DNA of 64,000 nucleotides from assembly GCF_011089885.1 (NCBI RefSeq), contig NZ_JAANBD010000025.1, positions 421,426 to 485,425 on the forward strand, written 5' to 3'. Below, one piece after another: positions 6,704 through 13,647 of the stretch (position 1 is its first letter; every line of letters starts with the position of its first letter). The notes below the pieces were generated by a model. That model was not told the DNA's origin. It searched no databases and saw nothing but the letters and a program-made list of their open reading frames with translations. This stretch comes from Thioalkalivibrio sp. XN279 (lineage in GTDB: Bacteria > Pseudomonadota > Gammaproteobacteria > Steroidobacterales > XN24). The position numbers and the translations under genes were made by a program.

Positions 6704-7587
6704 AGGCCCGGACCGCACTTGCTCGCGCAGGCATTCGCCTCGTCACATGCAATTTCCCCTGCTGCGGCGAGTTCACTGAGTGCCTGCGCGAGATTTTCGC
6801 ACGCGGCGCGGAACCCCGGCGCGAGCTCCAGTGCATGGCGGTAGGCGGCTGCCGCCGCCGTGACGTCGCCTTGCAGGTAGCGCACATTCCCCAGCGCTGT
6901 CCATGCCATCGGTTCATCCGGCCACCGCGCCACGGCCGCTGCATAGCCCTCGGCGGCCAGTTCCAGATCCCCCGTAGACTCGAAGGGCGCCACCGCGCGC
7001 AGCCAGCCAAGCACATCCGCACTGGCGGGCGGCTCGCCAGCCTTCACCACGACCATTGCCCAGCGCCCGCCACGATCCCAGCTGGCCAGGAACGGCACCG
7101 CCCCGCGCTCCTCGCGGCGCGTAGTGCCGGAACGGAGCAGGAACCTCTCGGCTGCGGGGTCGAAGCCTACCAGCACGGCGTAATGCCAGACCGGCCAGCG
7201 CTCGAGGCGGAGATTCTGCAGTAACAGCACGGGTTGCCCGCTGCGCAGCTCCATCAGGATGGGGGCGAGAGTCTCCGGCAGCACGTAGGGGACGCGCCCT
7301 TGGCTGCGCGTCGCCACGATCATCTCCGCCTGCAGGCTACCCTTGCGGTCCGGCACATAAACGCGCTGGACCAGCTGCTGCGGCGAGACGTCGATGCCGC
7401 TGTGCACGAGCACGGTGGCGAGCGCCGCGGGGCCACACTGGTATTCATCCTGCGGGAAGAAGGGAACCTGGTCGAGCTCGACCGGCAGTCCGGCCTCGCG
7501 TAGAACCTGGCGCTCGGGGCCCACGGCACATGCGCTCAGCACAAGCTGAGCGATGGCGACTAACATGAGAAGGTTGTGCGAGCGCAC
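6700..7587 (-). CDS. PA2778-family C39-like cysteine peptidase lipoprotein with TPR
   Basis: A 295-residue lipoprotein starting at a GTG, with lipobox LVLSAC. The N-terminal half is a papain-like C39 fold: FFPQDEYQCGPAALATVL carries the catalytic Cys and VWHYAVLVGFD the His. The C-terminal half (about residues 200-280) has two tetratricopeptide repeats (AWTALGNVRYLQGDVTAAAAAYRHALELAPG). This architecture is the PA2778 family. It lies directly downstream of a PA2779-family gene, the usual pairing. The natural substrate is unknown. No clear ribosome binding site precedes the GTG, but a strong hairpin lies in the gap upstream. Confidence 0.85.
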   Translation of the reverse strand: MRSHNLLMLVAIAQLVLSACAVGPERQVLREAGLPVELDQVPFFPQDEYQCGPAALATVLVHSGIDVSPQQLVQRVYVPDRKGSLQAEMIVATRSQGRVPYVLPETLAPILMELRSGQPVLLLQNLRLERWPVWHYAVLVGFDPAAERFLLRSGTTRREERGAVPFLASWDRGGRWAMVVVKAGEPPASADVLGWLRAVAPFESTGDLELAAEGYAAAVARWPDEPMAWTALGNVRYLQGDVTAAAAAYRHALELAPGFRAACENLAQALSELAAAGEIACDEANACASKCGPGL

Positions 7588-7604
7588 GCCGATATGCGAC
7601 CAGC

Positions 7605-7631
7605 CCGCAGCAGCGCCTGGCGCTGCTGCGG
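7605..7631 (-). repeat. Perfect 13-bp inverted repeat between PA2779 and PA2778 genes
   Basis: CCGCAGCAGCGCC (7605-7617) and GGCGCTGCTGCGG (7619-7631) are exact reverse complements around T7618. Both flanking genes are on the minus strand, so the RNA hairpin lies between the two cistrons, 17 nt before the downstream GTG start. No T-run follows. It may set the ratio of the two proteins by RNA stability or attenuation; that is inference. Confidence 0.65.
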
Positions 7632-7648
7632 CCGTCGCTACTCCGCGA

Positions 7649-8020
7649 TCAGATTCGGCTGAAGATGTTGATGACGCCTGTCACCTCGAGAATGAACAGC
7701 ACCACGAATACCACGCCGATCACGGCCAGCACGTCACCGCCGGCCGGGGCTGTTTCCATGCTGTCGGCCAGTTGCCGGAGCTCGAGGTCGGACATCGTTG
7801 CCATCCGCTCCCGGACCATGTCGGGCGACACGCCCCAGGCCAGCAGCTGTGCCTCAACTGCCTCTCCCGCAAGCACCACGTCGATCCGGTCCAGCGTGTG
7901 CGAGCGAGCCTCCTCCGCCACCATCTGCTCCGTACCCACGATCCCCGCAGCGGCAGGCATCGAGGTCACTAGCATGGCTGCCAGCGTGAGGGCGATTACG
8001 ACACTGTTTCTGTTTCTCAT
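7649..8020 (-). CDS. PA2779-family membrane protein
   Basis: A 123-residue protein with a signal peptide-like start (ALTLAAMLVTSMPAAAG), a middle domain with QMVAEEARSHTLDRIDVVLA and QLLAWGVSPDMVRERMATMSDLELRQLA, and a C-terminal membrane helix (VLAVIGVVFVVLFILEVTGVINIF). These features are those of the PA2779 family, which accompanies PA2778 peptidases as it does here. It is the first gene of the pair. The family's function is not established; a partner or anchor for the peptidase is plausible. Confidence 0.85.
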   Translation of the reverse strand: MRNRNSVVIALTLAAMLVTSMPAAAGIVGTEQMVAEEARSHTLDRIDVVLAGEAVEAQLLAWGVSPDMVRERMATMSDLELRQLADSMETAPAGGDVLAVIGVVFVVLFILEVTGVINIFSRI

Positions 8021-8110
8021 TACCCGACTCCTTGGAGATTACCGTCACCTGTGCCAGGCGTCGTGATTGGCGCCCGGATCGCAGCCACTGGCTGCATTCT
8101 CCGGCTTAGG

Positions 8111-9499
8111 TTAATCGCGAGGCGTACCCGCGATCTGTGCGATACCGCGCTTAGTGCGGTCCGAATGACCATTGACAGCGCGAGCCCGCGCGAAGCGGAA
8201 ACCCGCCTGGCGGCCGGCCTTGGCCTGGTACATCGCCACATCGGCGCGTCGCATAAGGGCGTCGACGTCATCGCCGTGGTCGGGGTAGAGGCTGATTCCA
8301 ATACTGCCACTGATTCGCACGGGACGACCCTCGATGACGTGTTCAGCATTAACAGCCGCCAGGACTTTCTCGGCCACATATGCTGCGTCCTGCCTGCACT
8401 CGATCTCCGTCAAGAGGATCACGAACTCATCGCCGCTCCGCCGGCATACCGTATCGCTCTCCCGCACGCAGGCCTCGAGACGCCGGGCGACGGCAACAAG
8501 AAGCTGGTCGCCGAATTCATGCCCGTGCAAATCATTGACGTCCTTGAACCTGTTCAGGTCCATGAACAAGAGAGCGACCTGCTTGTGGTGGCGATGAGCA
8601 AGGCTAAACACCTGGTCCAGTCGCTCTTTCAGCAGCGCGGTGTTGGCCAGCCCGGTGAGGTGGTCGTGCCGGGCCTCGTGACACATCTGCTCCGACATGA
8701 GACGGGATCGAGCCACGTCATGGAAGACGATGACGGCGCCGGTCACGGCCCCGTCGCGGTCGTGAATGGGGGCTGCAGAATCCTCAATCCCGAGCTCGGT
8801 TCCGTCGCGCCTCTGCAGCAAGCAGCCCATCGCCAGGCCAACGGTACGGTCTTCCGCGACGGCGCGCTCAGCGGGATTCGCTGCGGCAGTGCGCGACACC
8901 CCATCGATGATCTGGAAGACTGTCCCCAGCGGTTGGCCCAGCGCCTCCTCCCGCGACCAGCCGGTCAGGCTCTCCGCCTCCAGGTTCAGGTAGGTGACGG
9001 TGCCGGCGAGATCCGTCACCAGGACGGCGTCGCCAATCGAGCCGAGCGTCACCTGGGCGCGCTCTTTCTCGGCGAACAGCGCTGCTTCCGCCTTGCGCAG
9101 CACGGACTCGGCCACCTTCCGCTCCGTGATGTCCTCCACCACCAGGAGGACGGCGGTGGATCCGCCCTCCCCTTGCACGTTCGAGGCATGCAGCTGGGCC
9201 CACACCATGCCGCCGTCCGGCCGCTGCAGGCGGACTTCAGCGTGGAACGCCTCGCCGGCCGCGACGGCGTCCCGCCACTCGTGGTTGACGCGTTCCCGGT
9301 CGTCCGGGTGCAGCGCGCCGGTCCATGGCGCCCCGCAAGCCTGTGCATGGGCGAGCCCGGTGATCTCTAGGTACGCCGCGTTGGCGTAAATGCATCTGCC
9401 CGTCCTGTCGGACAGGCAGATGCCCAACGGAGAGAACTCGCATAGCCGGACGGCCAGCTCCGCGCCAAAAAGTTGCTGCTCTTCGCGATGTGCCGCCAT
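8111..9499 (-). CDS. PAS-PAS-GGDEF diguanylate cyclase
   Basis: A 462-residue cytoplasmic protein: PAS domain 1 (about residues 20-140, with FSPLGICLSDRTGRCIYAN), PAS domain 2 (about 155-280, with LGSIGDAVLVTDLAGTVTYLN), and a C-terminal GGDEF domain (about 290-445). The active-site loop reads RRSGDEF, an SGDEF variant that is active in several known cyclases. The product-inhibition site RESD is present, five residues before the loop. It should make cyclic di-GMP in response to a signal sensed by the PAS domains; no EAL domain follows. I chose the ATG at 9499 because the longer frame is low-complexity and overlaps the upstream gene. It is the third gene of the sortase operon, 31 bp after the LPATA protein. 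Confidence 0.88.
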   Translation of the reverse strand: MAAHREEQQLFGAELAVRLCEFSPLGICLSDRTGRCIYANAAYLEITGLAHAQACGAPWTGALHPDDRERVNHEWRDAVAAGEAFHAEVRLQRPDGGMVWAQLHASNVQGEGGSTAVLLVVEDITERKVAESVLRKAEAALFAEKERAQVTLGSIGDAVLVTDLAGTVTYLNLEAESLTGWSREEALGQPLGTVFQIIDGVSRTAAANPAERAVAEDRTVGLAMGCLLQRRDGTELGIEDSAAPIHDRDGAVTGAVIVFHDVARSRLMSEQMCHEARHDHLTGLANTALLKERLDQVFSLAHRHHKQVALLFMDLNRFKDVNDLHGHEFGDQLLVAVARRLEACVRESDTVCRRSGDEFVILLTEIECRQDAAYVAEKVLAAVNAEHVIEGRPVRISGSIGISLYPDHGDDVDALMRRADVAMYQAKAGRQAGFRFARARAVNGHSDRTKRGIAQIAGTPRD

Positions 9500-9530
9500 T
9501 CCGGTTGTGATCACCCTGCCGTGTTCGGAC

Positions 9531-10157
9531 TCAGCGCCTGCGGCCCACGCGCATACCAGCGGCAGCGAGCAAGGAAAGGAAACCGCCAAGAGCGAACCAC
9601 GGCAGCACACCGGCCGTCGCGGGCAACGTGGCGGCACGCGGCTCCACCGCGGCGACACGCGTTGGGGCTGGCGGGGCTGGCGGCTTCACCACTGCGACCT
9701 GGTCGACCGGCGCCCCGGGCTGGGTCACGAAGCCATAGGTCCCTTCCGGGACATACAGGTTGACGAGCTGGTCGCTACGCAGCTGCGAGAACGGCGTTGC
9801 CCGGTCGTCGATGTAGGCCACCTGGCCGGTGGCCGGCTGCAACGTCACTTCTTCGACGTGGCGATCGCGGCTGTCGCGGAGGCTGAAGGACACCGTGCCA
9901 TCCTGCTCGACGCGCAGAAACTTCGCCTCGAACCGCGCCCAGCTCTCGCCGCTCGCCATGACGACTTCGCGGCACGCTTCAATCAACCTCGGGTGGTTGC
10001 TTGTCATGTCCGCGTTCCAGTCCACCTCTGCGCAACTCTTCGCTTGTTCGCGTTCCTGCGGGAACGGCTCTTGCTGTGCCCCGGCCACGCTGAGCAATGA
10101 GGCGCTTAACGCCATTGCCGTCAGGCAGCTAAGTGCCTTGGTTTGCATAACCTTCAT
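9531..10157 (-). CDS. Secreted protein with LPATA sortase sorting signal
   Basis: A 208-residue exported protein: a signal peptide ending SVAGAQQ, a small globular region with four Cys-free beta-rich blocks (for example TGQVAYIDDRATPFSQLR and LVNLYVPEGTYGFVTQPG), a Pro/Ala-rich stretch, then the C-terminal triad LPATAG, a hydrophobic helix (LPWFALGGFLSLLAAAGM) and the basic end RVGRRR. This is a textbook cell-wall sorting signal. LPxTA is the form preferred by class D sortases, and the gene lies 14 bp after such a sortase. I chose the ATG at 10157 because AAGGAGAACGTG precedes it. The body matches no family I recognise. It is probably linked to a surface or periplasmic amine; the acceptor in this Gram-negative cell is unknown. 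Confidence 0.78.
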   Translation of the reverse strand: MKVMQTKALSCLTAMALSASLLSVAGAQQEPFPQEREQAKSCAEVDWNADMTSNHPRLIEACREVVMASGESWARFEAKFLRVEQDGTVSFSLRDSRDRHVEEVTLQPATGQVAYIDDRATPFSQLRSDQLVNLYVPEGTYGFVTQPGAPVDQVAVVKPPAPPAPTRVAAVEPRAATLPATAGVLPWFALGGFLSLLAAAGMRVGRRR

Positions 10158-10171
10158 CACGTTCTCCTTGT

Positions 10172-10843
10172 TTACATGAGCTCGTCGGCCACGGTCGCTC
10201 GCACGACGTAGCGCTGTGGCGCGTTGCCGACGAAATAGAAGGGATAACAAGTCACCAGCGTGAGCATCGGCTCGCCAGTATCTTCGAGCACATACACGTC
10301 GCCGGGATCCACGACCTCGAGGGCGTTGATGCGATAAACGAGGACCCGGTCAGGCAGCGCCAGCTCCAGGAGGTCACCGATCGCCACGTCCTTCAGCCCG
10401 CGGAAATGGGTATCGCGATGCGCCGCGATGCCGACATTACCCGCAGCGCCCGGAAATGCCGTGCCCTCGACCAAGCCTGCTCCCCGGCGGAGCACCTGCT
10501 CCGTGGTGCCTTGGTAGACGGGCACTTCCAGCGCGATGCCGGGAACCCGCAGCACGGCAATCACGCCCCCCGGGTCCTGCGCCACGCCTGCAATTACTGC
10601 GGCGGGCGATGTGGCTGCTGCTGTAGCTGTAGCAGTGGCCGCAGCTGACACAAGCTGCATCCTGGCGGGCACTAACGCTCCTGCTTGCGCTTCGCGTAGC
10701 CACTCGTCGGGTGCAAGTTGCTGCACTTCCGCGAAGGAGGCCAAGCCTTCCCGGCGCTGGTGCTCGCCCCAGTAACGATTGCCGAAGTACAAGGCCAGCA
10801 ACGTCGTGCCGAGAATCCACAGCAACATCTCTGAAATCTTCAT
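10172..10843 (-). CDS. Class D-like sortase
   Basis: A 223-residue transpeptidase: one N-terminal membrane anchor (MLLWILGTTLLALYFGN), an Ala/Thr-rich linker, and a sortase beta-barrel (about residues 95-220). The catalytic triad is visible: His in IAAHRDTHF, Cys in TLVTCYPF and Arg in PQRYVVRA. The FRGLKDVAIGDLLEL block and the absence of a long N-terminal extension fit class D and the Gram-negative sortases. Sortases cut LPxT(G/A) and join the Thr to an amine; the LPATA protein next door is the obvious substrate. It heads a three-gene minus-strand unit with that substrate and a diguanylate cyclase. Confidence 0.92.
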   Translation of the reverse strand: MKISEMLLWILGTTLLALYFGNRYWGEHQRREGLASFAEVQQLAPDEWLREAQAGALVPARMQLVSAAATATATAAATSPAAVIAGVAQDPGGVIAVLRVPGIALEVPVYQGTTEQVLRRGAGLVEGTAFPGAAGNVGIAAHRDTHFRGLKDVAIGDLLELALPDRVLVYRINALEVVDPGDVYVLEDTGEPMLTLVTCYPFYFVGNAPQRYVVRATVADELM

Positions 10844-11024
10844 CTTCTTCGCATGCTACGAGTCGCATCTCCTGGTAAGTCTTTGCAAGTGTCGAACAGG
10901 GGGCTTACGCCTGTCTGTACACAAGCGCACATAGCGCAGGAACGCGCCATGGTGGGATGCCGTCCGAAAAGGGATTAGAGGTTGTGCGCCGCAACCGGAT
11001 GGCCGCGCCGCGGCCGCGTCCACG

Positions 11025-11753
11025 TCAATCGTCGCGGCGCGATACCGTGAAAGGCAACAGGCGGTCGGTTTCTCTTTTCACCACCGCATAACACTCGCAG
11101 CACAGGCTCTCCAGCCGGGGCCGGTCCAGCACCGTTATGTGGCCGCGGTGATACTCGATGACGCCCTCGCTCTGCAGCTTGCCGGCAGCCTCGGTGACGC
11201 CTTCACGTCGCACACCGAGCATGTTGGCGATCAGTTCCTGGGTCATGGTCAGCCGGTTGTCCGGCAGGCGGTCCAGCGAGAGCAAGAGCCAGCGGCACAA
11301 CTGCTGGTCGATCGTATGGTGCCGGTTGCACACCGCAGTCTGCGCCATCTGCGTGATCAGGGCCTGGGTGTAGCGCAGCATCAAGTGCTGAAAATCCTCA
11401 TGGCGGTCGAACTCTCGCATGAGTGCCCGACCCGGTAGCCGGAAGGCGTGGCCGCCACTCTGCACGATCGCCCGGCTCGGCGTGGATTCGCCACCCATGA
11501 AGAGCGCCACGCCGACGATTCCCTCGTTCCCTACCAGCGAGATCTCGGCAGAAGCGCCATTTTTCATCACATACAACAAGGAAACTATTGATTCCGTGGG
11601 GAAATAGACGTAGCGAATTTTATTCCCAGACTCGTAAAGCACCTTGCCCAGCGGCATCTCGACGAGCTTCAGCTGCGGCGCGAGGCGCTCCCGCACCGGC
11701 TCCGGAAGGGCGGCCAGAAGCAAGTTCTGTTGTGTTACACGTATGGCAGTCAT
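11025..11753 (-). CDS. Crp/Fnr-family regulator, paralogue 1
   Basis: A 242-residue transcription factor: an N-terminal cyclic-nucleotide-binding fold (about residues 15-145, VYFPTESIVSLLYVM, ISLVGNEGIVGVALFMGG) and a C-terminal winged helix-turn-helix (about 165-225, LTMTQELIANMLGVRREGVTEAAGKLQ). The binding pocket lacks the canonical Crp RS motif, so cAMP is not an obvious ligand. Fnr-type N-terminal Cys clusters are absent, but the chain ends with a CCECYAVVK motif after the HTH, shared with the two paralogues upstream. It is very similar to paralogue 3 (AQTAVCNRHHTIDQQLCRWLLLSLDRL is identical). A perfect TATAAT lies upstream. Confidence 0.9.
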   Translation of the reverse strand: MTAIRVTQQNLLLAALPEPVRERLAPQLKLVEMPLGKVLYESGNKIRYVYFPTESIVSLLYVMKNGASAEISLVGNEGIVGVALFMGGESTPSRAIVQSGGHAFRLPGRALMREFDRHEDFQHLMLRYTQALITQMAQTAVCNRHHTIDQQLCRWLLLSLDRLPDNRLTMTQELIANMLGVRREGVTEAAGKLQSEGVIEYHRGHITVLDRPRLESLCCECYAVVKRETDRLLPFTVSRRDD

Positions 11754-11768
11754 GCGGCAGCCTGATGA

Positions 11769-11804
11769 CCAATCTGGGCCAATACTGCTCGAATTATAGC
11801 CAAT
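11769..11804 (-). promoter_or_regulatory. Promoter region of Crp/Fnr paralogue 1 with phased CCAAT repeats
   Basis: On the minus strand TATAAT (11798-11793) matches the sigma-70 -10 box exactly; no good -35 box stands 16-18 bp upstream, which suggests an activator. CCAAT occurs three times, at 11769-11773, 11779-11783 and 11800-11804, that is at steps of 10 and 21 bp, one and two helical turns. Such phasing suggests that a regulator binds one face of the helix. The repeats are seen; the regulator is unknown. Confidence 0.45.
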
Positions 11805-11866
11805 ATGTGCGGTACCTTACCGAGCGGCGATGAGACGCTCGACGTACCAGGCGCAGGCTTACGGGC

Positions 11867-12574
11867 TCAGTGCCGCTGGCGTGTCTGAAATACCTCGTAG
11901 CACTCGCAGGACATCGCCTCCAGGCCATTACGATCCAGGACCCGGACATTGCCGCGCGTATAGTTGATGAGCCCCCGACCCTGCAGGTCCCCGGCCGCAA
12001 TCGTGATGCTGCTACGCCGCACGCCGAGCATGTCCGCCAGGTCGCTGTGGGTAAGGTAAAACCGACCATCTGCCATCCGGTCCGCGGCAAGCAGCAGGGC
12101 CCGCGCCAGGCGCTGTTCGATCCTGTGATAGCGGATACATCCTCCGACCAGCGAAAGCTCGACGAGCCGCGTGTAAAGGTAGCGGCTAATTATCTTCCGT
12201 AACACCGGTGAAACCTGTATCCGCCGCCGCAGGTTCGGCGCCCTGATGCGCAGGGCGCTGCCCGGCGCATGCACTACGGCCTTCATCGGAACCGTATCGA
12301 TACCGAGCACCAGCGTCGCCCCGAGCATCCCGTCCTGGCCGATCAACGCCATGTCCATCGGCTTGTGGTCATGCAGCACCGATACCAGCGAGACCAGTCC
12401 GCTGGTGGGAAAGTAGGCGTGCCGGTATGGCGTATCGACGTCACACAGGACGTCGCCGGCTCGCATCGCAAATGGTTCACACAACGACAGGAGCTGCTTG
12501 CGCTCCCCGCGCGGCAGGCTGGCAACCAAGGTATTTGCTTCCGAGACCGGGGACTGGAGCGGGATGTTGGCCAC
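11867..12574 (-). CDS. Crp/Fnr-family regulator, paralogue 2
   Basis: A 235-residue regulator of the same layout as its neighbours: a cyclic-nucleotide-binding-like domain (YFPTSGLVSLVSVL, MALIGQDGMLGATLVLG) and a winged HTH (FYLTHSDLADMLGVRRSSITIAAGDLQ), ending AMSCECYEVFQ. It is clearly more divergent than the other two. I set the start at the GTG at 12574 because AAGGAG sits six bases upstream and the resulting length matches the paralogues; the longer frame to 12697 has no such signal. The ligand is unknown. Confidence 0.85.
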   Translation of the reverse strand: MANIPLQSPVSEANTLVASLPRGERKQLLSLCEPFAMRAGDVLCDVDTPYRHAYFPTSGLVSLVSVLHDHKPMDMALIGQDGMLGATLVLGIDTVPMKAVVHAPGSALRIRAPNLRRRIQVSPVLRKIISRYLYTRLVELSLVGGCIRYHRIEQRLARALLLAADRMADGRFYLTHSDLADMLGVRRSSITIAAGDLQGRGLINYTRGNVRVLDRNGLEAMSCECYEVFQTRQRH

Positions 12575-12723
12575 ATGAGCTCCTTCAACGCGGCAATGGC
12601 CAGGCAGGCACGAAGAGCACATCGTGTCACCTCGATCAGAGCCAGAGTGCTTGGCATCCGTTGCCGCTGTCTGTGCGTCGCCGCACGAAGCCGTCACCCA
12701 AGCCGGCCGGCGCGCACACGGCC

Positions 12724-13467
12724 TCAGTCATTCATCTCGGTGCTGCGACGGCCAGCCGGCACGTATGGCAGCAAGCGGTCGGTCTCCTCCTTTACCACCG
12801 CGTAGCATTCACAACTCAAGGCCTCGAGTTTCTCCCGATCCAGCACCTTTATCTGCCCGCGGTGATAATCGATCACGCCCAGCCGCTGCAGCTTGCCCGC
12901 CGCTTCGGTGACGCCTTCGCGGCGCACGCCCAACATGTTGGCGATCAGTTCCTGGGTCATGGTGAGTTCACTGGACCTGAGGCGGTCCAGCGACAGAAGC
13001 AGCCAGCGGCAAAGCTGCTGGTCGATCGTATGGTGACGGTTGCACACTGCGGTTTGGGCCATCTGCGTGATCAGCGCCTGCGTGTAGCGCAGCATCAGCA
13101 CCTGCAAGTCTCCATGACGGTTGAACTCGTCCTTGAGCCGTTGCCCCGCAAGCTTGTAAGCATGCCCGGCGCTTTGGACGATCGCGCGGCTGGTGGTGCT
13201 CTCTCCGCCCATGAAGACTGCGATGCCGACGATCCCCTCGTTGCCCACCACCGAGATCTCTGCCGAGGCGCCGTTCTCCATCACATACAGGAGGGAAACG
13301 ATGCAATTCGTCGGGAAGTAAACCTGTTGTGAAGACTGGCCCGACTCGTAGAGCACCTTGCCCAACGGCATGTCGACCAGTTCAAGATGCGTCCGGAGGC
13401 GGAGCTGCGCTTGGTGCGGCAAGGCCGCCAGCAAGTGGTTCTGCTCGGGGGCAGGAATGAGGGCCAT
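12724..13467 (-). CDS. Crp/Fnr-family regulator, paralogue 3
   Basis: A 247-residue regulator nearly colinear with paralogue 1: VDMPLGKVLYESGQ, ISVVGNEGIVGIAVFMGGEST, the identical AQTAVCNRHHTIDQQLC helix region, HTH LTMTQELIANMLGVRREGVTEAAGKLQ, and the C-terminal SCECYAVVKEETDRLLP. The recognition helices of paralogues 1 and 3 are the same, so they should bind the same DNA site; they differ mainly in the sensing domain. No ligand can be assigned. A recent duplication explains the pair. GGA lies eight bases before the ATG. Confidence 0.9.
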   Translation of the reverse strand: MALIPAPEQNHLLAALPHQAQLRLRTHLELVDMPLGKVLYESGQSSQQVYFPTNCIVSLLYVMENGASAEISVVGNEGIVGIAVFMGGESTTSRAIVQSAGHAYKLAGQRLKDEFNRHGDLQVLMLRYTQALITQMAQTAVCNRHHTIDQQLCRWLLLSLDRLRSSELTMTQELIANMLGVRREGVTEAAGKLQRLGVIDYHRGQIKVLDREKLEALSCECYAVVKEETDRLLPYVPAGRRSTEMND

Positions 13468-13647
13468 GGGAATTCCATTGCGATGCTACCGTGCAAGAAC
13501 GCTATCGTGTCAGCTGCGCCCCTTCCGTTCGATACCGCACAGAGGTGTGGCCTGGGTTCCGCGGAGGTGCGGTTCCAAGCAGTGCACCATCCGAGTGCAG
13601 CGAGATGCAGGCGCCCGCAAGCGATGCAGGTCGGGCGCAACCGGCCG

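Noticed and set aside
8081..8095. GCAGCC-ACT-GGCTGC hairpin between the PA2779 and diguanylate cyclase genes
   Set aside because: The stem is short and no T-run follows on the minus strand, so I did not call it a terminator.
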